This document shows, in pieces, positions 59,213 to 64,000 of a stretch of 64,000 nucleotides of DNA. Each line of letters opens with the position of its first letter. Position 1 is the first letter of the stretch. A program made the position numbers and the translations under genes. A model generated the notes under the pieces. That model saw only the letters and a list, made by a program, of their open reading frames with translations. It was not told where the DNA came from and did no database searches. Origin of the DNA: Ligilactobacillus ceti DSM 22408 (GTDB lineage: Bacteria; Bacillota; Bacilli; Lactobacillales; Lactobacillaceae); contig NZ_KE383993.1 in NCBI RefSeq assembly GCF_000423245.1, forward strand, positions 719,614-783,613, read 5' to 3'.

Positions 59213-59319
59213 GGGTTCCTGAATTTCTTTTCAGCTTTCACCTGATTTTGCAGATTTTTTAGCTAACTTTGCTTATAATAAGAAACAGACACTTACATTA
59301 TAAATAAGGAGTTAATCAA

Positions 59320-61629
59320 ATGGATCCTCTCAATAAACAAAAAGAACAAGATCATCTAAAATCTGTTCATCAAGAAATCGTCCAACGTTATGATGATTTA
59401 ACTGAAGAATATGAACAAGCTCATACTGAAACAACCTTAGTAGAAAATAATTATACTCAAAATACTAAAATTAACACTTTCGAAATTGATGACCAAATGG
59501 AAACCAATGCGGAAGTGCAACAACAAAAACAATTAGTAGCTAAAAACTTACTGTCAGAAAAAATTCTGGAACAACAACTCCATCAACTGAATTTATTAAA
59601 AGACTCCCCTTATTTCGGACGAATTGATATTAATGAAGATGGCGATCATGAAAAACTTTACATTGGTACATCATCTTTTATTGACGAGAATGATGATTTC
59701 TTAGTTTATGATTGGCGCGCTCCAATTTCTAGTATTTACTATAACGGAACATTAGGAGCCGTAACTTATGATACTCCTCGTGGCAAACAAGCTGCTGAAT
59801 TAACTAAAAAACGCCAATTTAATATTAAAAACGGAAAATTAATTAGCATGTTTGATACAAATGAAGTTGTTGGTGATGAAATTTTACAAAATGCTTTAGG
59901 TCAAAATAGTGCTGAATATATGCAAAATATTGTCGCTACTATTCAACAAGAACAAAATGCCATTATTCGTGATACAACAAGTAATTTGCTATTAGTACAA
60001 GGTGTTGCAGGTTCGGGGAAAACTTCCGCTATTTTACAACGCATTGCGTATTTGTTATATCATAGCCGTAAAGAACTATCTGCTGAACAAATTGTCCTCT
60101 TTTCACCAAATTTACTGTTCAGTAATTATATTTCACAAGTATTGCCTAGTTTAGGTGAAAAGAATATGCGCCAAGTCACTTTAGCTGAATTTTTAGCTCA
60201 AAGATTACAAGGCTTACATGTAGAAACTTTATTCAAAGCTTATGAAAATCAAATGACCGCCAAAGCCAACCCGCATTTAGCGACTTTAGATACTAAAATC
60301 ACAGAATTAACACACAATGCTAAAATTTCAGCTGATTTTATGGAACAAATTAAACATTATGCTACTACTCTAAATCCTATTGATTTTCAATTTTGCGATA
60401 TCATTTTAGATTCTAAAATTGTTTTTTCAGCTGCTCAAATTAAAGAGTTTTATGCTTCAACAGCTGAAAATTTAGCACCTCAACAACGCTTTTTAGAAAC
60501 CAAAGATTTACTCTTTAAAGCGTTAAAAGATCAAGTTATTACCGAAATGTCCAGTGACTGGGTTTATGATCAAATAGAAAGTTTATCTGATAGTGAATAC
60601 CATGATTATTTAATTGGTAAACAACGTAGTGCCTTCCAGGAAATAGCTGATGAACAAGCTTATATCGCTAAACAAATCGTTGAAAATAAATACGCAAAAA
60701 TTTATGATGCTATTTATAATGACTTCTTTTTTGATGTTTATGCTCAATATGCTGATTTCCTACAATTTGTTGCTACTGATAGTGAAGCAGCACCTTTAAT
60801 TGTCCGCCTCTTTAATGAACAAATTGAAATGCATAAAATTGCTTTAGATGACTGTGCTCCTGTATTGTATTTACGTGACTTATTAACTGGATCTGGGCAA
60901 AATCATAGTATTGCTCATCTTTTTATTGATGAAATGCAAGATTACACTTTAGCCCAATTAATTTATTTAAAACATGCTTTTCCAAATGCTAAATTGACAC
61001 TACTTGGTGATAGTGAACAAGCTTTATTTAATGAATTAGTTTTACCAGCTGATTTACTCAATGAAATTCAATCTAATTTAAATATTTCTAAAGCCAAAAT
61101 TGTCCAATTAAAACAAAGCTATCGTTCAACTCAAGAAATTACAGAATTTACCAAAGCCCTACTGCCTGATGGTGATGAAATCACATCATTTGCACGTAAT
61201 GGTAATAAACCACTTGTTATTCGGACATCAGATCGTAAAAATCGGGATTTAGCTTTAAAAGAACAACTCAAATCACTGTTAAAAAAATATCCTAAAGTAG
61301 CTTTAATCACACGAGATTTATCTGAAAGTAAAAAATTAGCCAAAAAACTCCAAGTTAATTTCCCTGTAACACTACTTAAAGATAACGATCGTAATTTACC
61401 TGATGGATTATGTATTCTGCCAATTTATTTAGCCAAAGGTTTAGAATTTGATGCTGTTGTAATGACAAATTTAACACCTGAATTATATCAAGACAATCAT
61501 GATTTAGGTATTTTATATACAATTTGTTCTCGTGCTATGCATGAATTAGTTTTAATTACATCAGCTGATTTACCTCCTCTATTACAAAAAATTCCTTTTG
61601 AATTATATACAAGTGAATTTTATTTTTAA
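59320..61629 (+). CDS. helD: HelD-like UvrD/Rep-family ATPase associated with RNA polymerase
   Basis: A 769-residue superfamily 1 protein. It has an N-terminal coiled-coil arm (about 1-90), Walker A QGVAGSGKTS (227-236), a long helical insertion, Walker B region LFIDEMQDYT, the LKQSYRSTQEI motif and a C-terminal TICSRAMHELVLI-type motif VI. This order matches Firmicute HelD, which inserts into RNA polymerase and recycles stalled complexes. GGAG precedes the ATG. It is monocistronic with a strong terminator. A DNA helicase role is less likely given the N-terminal arm. Confidence 0.9.
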   Translation: MDPLNKQKEQDHLKSVHQEIVQRYDDLTEEYEQAHTETTLVENNYTQNTKINTFEIDDQMETNAEVQQQKQLVAKNLLSEKILEQQLHQLNLLKDSPYFGRIDINEDGDHEKLYIGTSSFIDENDDFLVYDWRAPISSIYYNGTLGAVTYDTPRGKQAAELTKKRQFNIKNGKLISMFDTNEVVGDEILQNALGQNSAEYMQNIVATIQQEQNAIIRDTTSNLLLVQGVAGSGKTSAILQRIAYLLYHSRKELSAEQIVLFSPNLLFSNYISQVLPSLGEKNMRQVTLAEFLAQRLQGLHVETLFKAYENQMTAKANPHLATLDTKITELTHNAKISADFMEQIKHYATTLNPIDFQFCDIILDSKIVFSAAQIKEFYASTAENLAPQQRFLETKDLLFKALKDQVITEMSSDWVYDQIESLSDSEYHDYLIGKQRSAFQEIADEQAYIAKQIVENKYAKIYDAIYNDFFFDVYAQYADFLQFVATDSEAAPLIVRLFNEQIEMHKIALDDCAPVLYLRDLLTGSGQNHSIAHLFIDEMQDYTLAQLIYLKHAFPNAKLTLLGDSEQALFNELVLPADLLNEIQSNLNISKAKIVQLKQSYRSTQEITEFTKALLPDGDEITSFARNGNKPLVIRTSDRKNRDLALKEQLKSLLKKYPKVALITRDLSESKKLAKKLQVNFPVTLLKDNDRNLPDGLCILPIYLAKGLEFDAVVMTNLTPELYQDNHDLGILYTICSRAMHELVLITSADLPPLLQKIPFELYTSEFYF

Positions 61630-61643
61630 GATCATTTAATCAA

Positions 61644-61699
61644 AATAACCAGTAAAAATCGCTGTCGGTATGCGTTTTTTACTGGTTATTGCTTTTTAA
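61644..61699 (+). terminator. Terminator of helD
   Basis: A 15-bp stem AATAACCAGTAAAAA with TTTTTACTGGTTATT, an inner CGC/GCG loop and a downstream T-run. Confidence 0.88.
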
Positions 61700-61717
61700 A
61701 ATCAATTGTACTATAAT
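61689..61717 (+). promoter_or_regulatory. Promoter of tRNA-Thr
   Basis: TTGCTT, 17 bases, TATAAT (61712-61717), 21 bases before the tRNA; the -35 overlaps the end of the helD terminator. Confidence 0.7.
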
Positions 61718-61738
61718 ATTGAAGTAGTTTTATTACAT

Positions 61739-61811
61739 GCCATTTTAGCTCAGCAGGTAGAGCATCACCATGGTAAGGTGGGGGTCACCGGTTCAAGTCC
61801 GGTAAGTGGCT
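61739..61811 (+). tRNA. tRNA-Thr, anticodon GGT
   Basis: A 73-base cloverleaf with acceptor GCCATTT/AAGTGGC, D-arm GCTC/GAGC, anticodon loop ATGGTAA and T-arm ACCGG-TTCAAGT-CCGGT. CCA is not encoded. It has its own promoter and terminator. Confidence 0.96.
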
Positions 61812-61814
61812 TTT

Positions 61815-61846
61815 AACAAGATCTCATTAATTTGAGGTCTTTTTTT
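61815..61846 (+). terminator. Terminator of tRNA-Thr
   Basis: AAGATCTCA/TGAGGTCTT stem with a 6-base loop followed by T7. Confidence 0.85.
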
Positions 61847-61949
61847 GATCTTTAAAATTTCTTTAATCTTTTCATAAATCAGTTAATATACTTCATAAAC
61901 TAGCCGTTTTAAAATAAATCTAGATTTTAAAACGAAAGGATTATTCTTG

Positions 61950-62537
61950 ATGACACAAAATGATTTATATTATATTGAACACATTAAACATAGAAAAGAT
62001 ATCAACAATTGCTTATATCATTTAATTACTAAATATAAACCTTTAATTAATGCTTCAATCAAAAACTATCCCCTCCAATCACCTTATTGCACCCGGGAAG
62101 ATTTAAAACAAGAAGCGTATATTACATGCTATAAAGCAGCTCTCAAATATCGTGACAATATGCACGTTACATTTGGTGCCTTCTACAAAACTTGCCTAAA
62201 AAATCACTACACAAGTATTTTACGTAAAGAAAATGCTTTTAAAAGACAATCTAATAAACACACAAAATCATTAGATGCAATCGCAGCAACGCAACATTTA
62301 GATCATTTATTTATCGATCCTAAAACTTATTATTTAGAAGATTATTTAATTTGTTTAGATTTATTTCACAGTTATTATAATCAACTATCTGATGCAAAAC
62401 TTTTAATTTTAAATTATTGCTTACTCAAACCTTATAAGCAAAAAGAAATTGCTCAAATTTTAAATGTATCTCCACAATCTATTTCAAAAACAATGCAATA
62501 CTGTACTCATGGTTTAAAACAATATCTCAATATATAA
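61950..62537 (+). CDS. ComX/SigH-like sigma-70 family factor
   Basis: A 195-residue protein with a sigma region 2-like segment (REDLKQEAYITCYKAALKY, about 49-67, and FGAFYKTCLKNHYTSILRKE) and a region 4-like C-terminus (LSDAKLLILNYCLLKPYKQKEIAQILNVSPQSISKTM). Regions 1 and 3 are missing, as in alternative factors such as SigH of lactobacilli and ComX of streptococci. The start is ATG 61950-61952, nine bases after AAAGGA. Its place beside an rRNA/tRNA cluster recalls pneumococcal comX. It may direct coiA, but a different regulon is possible. Confidence 0.82.
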   Translation: MTQNDLYYIEHIKHRKDINNCLYHLITKYKPLINASIKNYPLQSPYCTREDLKQEAYITCYKAALKYRDNMHVTFGAFYKTCLKNHYTSILRKENAFKRQSNKHTKSLDAIAATQHLDHLFIDPKTYYLEDYLICLDLFHSYYNQLSDAKLLILNYCLLKPYKQKEIAQILNVSPQSISKTMQYCTHGLKQYLNI

Positions 62538-62540
62538 CAA

Positions 62541-62573
62541 AAAAGAGGAACTTCTAATAAAGAAGTTCCTCTT
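62541..62573. terminator. Bidirectional terminator between the sigma gene and the tRNA cluster
   Basis: A perfect 14-bp stem AAAGAGGAACTTCT/AGAAGTTCCTCTTT with a 5-base loop. On the minus strand it ends the rRNA-tRNA operon. Confidence 0.9.
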
Positions 62574-62580
62574 TAATCAA

Positions 62581-62664
62581 TACCGGTGATCGGGGTCGAA
62601 CCGATACGTCCTAATGGACACTGGATTTTGAGTCCAGCGCGTCTGCCAATTCCGCCACACCGGC
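62581..62664 (-). tRNA. tRNA-Leu, anticodon CAA
   Basis: An 84-base class II tRNA, anticodon loop CTCAAAA, acceptor GCCGGTG/CACCGGT with a G1-U72 wobble. It is the last gene of the minus-strand rRNA-tRNA operon. Confidence 0.96.
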
Positions 62665-62689
62665 ATAAAATTATGCTTATTATTTCTAC

Positions 62690-62760
<71 letters not shown>

Positions 62761-62780
62761 ATATAAGGATCAAATCCTTA

Positions 62781-62852
62781 CTGGGGTAGCTGGATTCGAA
62801 CCAACGCGTGAGGGAGTCAAAGTCCCTTGCCTTACCGCTTGGCTATACCCCA
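62781..62852 (-). tRNA. tRNA-Gln, anticodon TTG
   Basis: A 72-base tRNA, acceptor TGGGGTA/TACCCCA, anticodon loop CTTTGAC. Confidence 0.97.
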
Positions 62853-62874
62853 AAAATAAAATCAAATAAAAAAA

Positions 62875-62948
62875 GGCGGTAGATGGGAATCGAACCCACG
62901 AATGCCGGAGCCACAATCCGGTGCGTTAACCACTTCGCCACTATCGCC
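62875..62948 (-). tRNA. tRNA-His, anticodon GTG
   Basis: A 74-base tRNA including the extra G-1 opposite C73; anticodon loop TTGTGGC. The acceptor stem GCGATAG/CTACCGC has an A-C mismatch at 4:69. Confidence 0.95.
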
Positions 62949-62954
62949 ATATGG

Positions 62955-63025
62955 CAGGGGTAGTAGGAATTGAACCCACACCGACGGTTTTGGAGACCGT
63001 AGTTCTACCTTTAAACTATACCCCT
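62955..63025 (-). tRNA. tRNA-Trp, anticodon CCA
   Basis: A 71-base tRNA, acceptor AGGGGTA/TACCCCT, anticodon loop CTCCAAA. It is the ligand of the trpS T-box. Confidence 0.97.
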
Positions 63026-63036
63026 GTTATAAAAAA

Positions 63037-63117
63037 TGGAAGGGAGTGGATTCGAACCACCGAACCCGAAGGAGCGGATTTACAGTCCGCCGCGTTTAGC
63101 CACTTCGCTACCCTTCC
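63037..63117 (-). tRNA. tRNA-Tyr, anticodon GTA
   Basis: An 81-base class II tRNA, acceptor GGAAGGG/CCCTTCC, anticodon loop CTGTAAA. Confidence 0.97.
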
Positions 63118-63121
63118 ATAA

Positions 63122-63194
63122 TGGCGCGGGACGGAATCGAACCGCCGACACATGGAGCTTCAATCCATTGCTCTACCGACTGAGCTACCGAGCC
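63122..63194 (-). tRNA. tRNA-Phe, anticodon GAA
   Basis: A 73-base tRNA, anticodon loop TTGAAGC. The acceptor stem GGCTCGG/CCGCGCC carries a U-C mismatch at 4:69; the usual partner would be A. Confidence 0.95.
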
Positions 63195-63229
63195 ATTTAG
63201 CTAATAAATTAATTAATAATAATTAATTA

Positions 63230-63302
63230 CGGTCCCAACCGGATTTGAACCGGTGATCTCCTGCGTGACAGGCAGGCGTGATAACCCCTACACCATGGGA
63301 CC
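63230..63302 (-). tRNA. tRNA-Asp, anticodon GTC
   Basis: A 73-base tRNA with perfect acceptor GGTCCCA/TGGGACC, anticodon loop CTGTCAC. Confidence 0.97.
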
Positions 63303-63321
63303 AAGAATATTTAATTCTTAA

Positions 63322-63394
63322 TGGAGGTTACAGGGTTCGAACCTGTGACCCTCTGCTTGTAAGGCAGATGCTCTCCCAGCTGAGCTAAACCTCC
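63322..63394 (-). tRNA. tRNA-Val, anticodon TAC
   Basis: A 73-base tRNA with perfect acceptor GGAGGTT/AACCTCC, anticodon loop CTTACAA. Confidence 0.97.
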
Positions 63395-63402
63395 AAATTA
63401 TA

Positions 63403-63474
63403 TGACCCGTACGGGATTTGAACCCATGTTACCGCCGTGAAAGGGCGGTGTCTTAACCACTTGACCAACGGGCC
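63403..63474 (-). tRNA. tRNA-Glu, anticodon TTC
   Basis: A 72-base tRNA, acceptor GGCCCGT/ACGGGTC with one G-U pair, anticodon loop CTTTCAC. Confidence 0.97.
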
Positions 63475-63489
63475 ATCATTAAATGATGA

Positions 63490-63580
63490 CGGAGAGTAAG
63501 GGATTCGAACCCTTGAAACAGGCTTTACCCGTTTACATGATTTCCAATCATGCTCCTTCGGCCAACTCGGACAACTCTCC
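63490..63580 (-). tRNA. tRNA-Ser, anticodon GGA
   Basis: A 91-base class II tRNA with perfect acceptor GGAGAGT/ACTCTCC, anticodon loop TTGGAAA. Confidence 0.97.
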
Positions 63581-63593
63581 AGTTATTCATTAA

Positions 63594-63666
63594 CTCCGGC
63601 AGGCGGGCTCGAACCGTCGACAACCTGATTAACAGTCAGGTGCTCTACCAACTGAGCTATGCCGGA
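63594..63666 (-). tRNA. tRNA-Asn, anticodon GTT
   Basis: A 73-base tRNA, perfect acceptor TCCGGCA/TGCCGGA, anticodon loop CTGTTAA. The T-stem GACGG/CCGCC has an A-C mismatch. Confidence 0.96.
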
Positions 63667-63672
63667 ATAACC

Positions 63673-63790
63673 GCACGGCAACGTCCTATCCTCACAGGGG
63701 GCGATCCCCCAATTACTTTCGGCGCTAAGAAGCTTAACTTCTGTGTTCGGCATGGGAACAGGTGTGTCCTTCTTGCTAGCGTCACCGCAC
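63673..63790 (-). rRNA. rrf: 5S ribosomal RNA
   Basis: The minus strand shows a typical low-GC Gram-positive 5S sequence, with the CCCATGCCGAACACAGAAGT core near the 5' third and complementary ends (GTGCGG...GCAC). It is about 118 bases long and lies between 23S and tRNA-Asn. Ends are accurate to a few bases. Confidence 0.93.
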
Positions 63791-63872
63791 TATTTTGTTG
63801 TTTGAAAGATTTTATTCTCTCAAAACTAGATAATAACTTTCTTTTCTCTCCGAGTCAACCTTCGTTTTTCTT

Positions 63873-64000
63873 TTGGTTAAGTCCTCGACCGATTAGTAAT
63901 GGTCCGCTCCATATATCACTATACTTCCACTTCCATCCTATCTACCTGATCATCTCTCAGGGGTCTTACTTCCTTACGGAATGGGAAAACTTATCTCGAG
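63873..64000 (-). rRNA. rrl: 23S ribosomal RNA, 3' end only
   Basis: The last ~128 bases of 23S rRNA are present on the minus strand, ending with GGTCGAGGACTTAACCAA; the domain VI sequence around ATATGGAGCGGACC-type and TAGATAGG is recognisable. The gene continues beyond the right edge. An 80-base spacer with AAAACTAGATAATA separates it from 5S. Confidence 0.93.

Overview
The window is a chromosomal segment of an AT-rich (low-GC), Gram-positive member of the Bacilli. Gene content and order point to Lactobacillales, most likely a lactobacillus-like genus. The evidence is the blocks rny/ymdB/mutS/mutL/ruvA/ruvB/queA/tgt/yajC and ymfF/ymfH/ymfI/rodZ/pgsA/recA, the regulators Spx, MecA and SpxH (YjbH), coiA-pepF, an ATP-type PEP carboxykinase, class III ribonucleotide reductase, a Trp T-box, and an rRNA operon followed by an Asn-Ser-Glu-Val-Asp-Phe-Tyr-Trp-His-Gln-Cys-Leu tRNA train. 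Genus and species cannot be fixed from the sequence alone. Most genes lie on the minus strand; short plus-strand islands are guaC, a lactonase-like gene, spxH, ywlG, a lysR gene, helD, tRNA-Thr and a sigma-like gene. No insertion sequence, prophage, CRISPR array or defence island was seen.

Layout. 1-7.1 kb: partial nrnA, dinB, zwf and a compact acetyl-CoA carboxylase operon (accB-accC-accD-accA). 7.2-18.8 kb: yajC, tgt, queA, ruvB, ruvA, mutL, mutS, ymdB and rny (tRNA modification, recombination and mismatch repair, RNA decay). 19-23.3 kb: a solitary fabH, tRNA-Leu(AAG), tex and nadE. 23.4-27.4 kb: nagR and nagA behind a promoter with a perfect palindromic operator, then proC and recA. 27.5-34.9 kb: pgsA, rodZ, ymfI, ymfH, ymfF and ftsK. 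35-45.2 kb: trmL, a polysaccharide deacetylase, ybaK/ebsC, guaC with a PurBox-like site, an orphan EIIA-Gut-like protein, a lactonase-like beta-propeller, mgtE-rluD-nadK-relQ and spxH. 45.2-50.6 kb: pepF, coiA, mecA, spxA and nrdG. 50.6-57.9 kb: nrdD with paired NrdR boxes, ywlG, pckA, yeiH and a lysR gene. 57.9-64 kb: trpS with its T-box, helD, tRNA-Thr, a ComX/SigH-like sigma gene, twelve tRNAs, 5S rRNA and the 3' end of 23S rRNA.

How the parts connect. Spx, SpxH and MecA are the substrate and adaptors of the ClpP protease network and are all within 5 kb of one another. coiA, a ComX-like sigma gene, recA and mecA suggest that competence genes are present; a near-consensus combox lies at the expected place before coiA. 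Several control sites can be read directly: tandem NrdR boxes overlapping the nrdD promoter, a NagR-type operator in the nagA promoter spacer, a PurBox-like element before guaC and a UGG-specifier T-box before trpS. I found no clearly new multi-gene system. The least explained observations are base-pair mismatches in three rRNA-linked tRNAs, an orphan EIIA-Gut-like protein without its phospho-histidine, a G8 tract as the spxH ribosome-binding site, and a strong terminator preceded by a hydrophobic mini-reading-frame downstream of the deacetylase gene.
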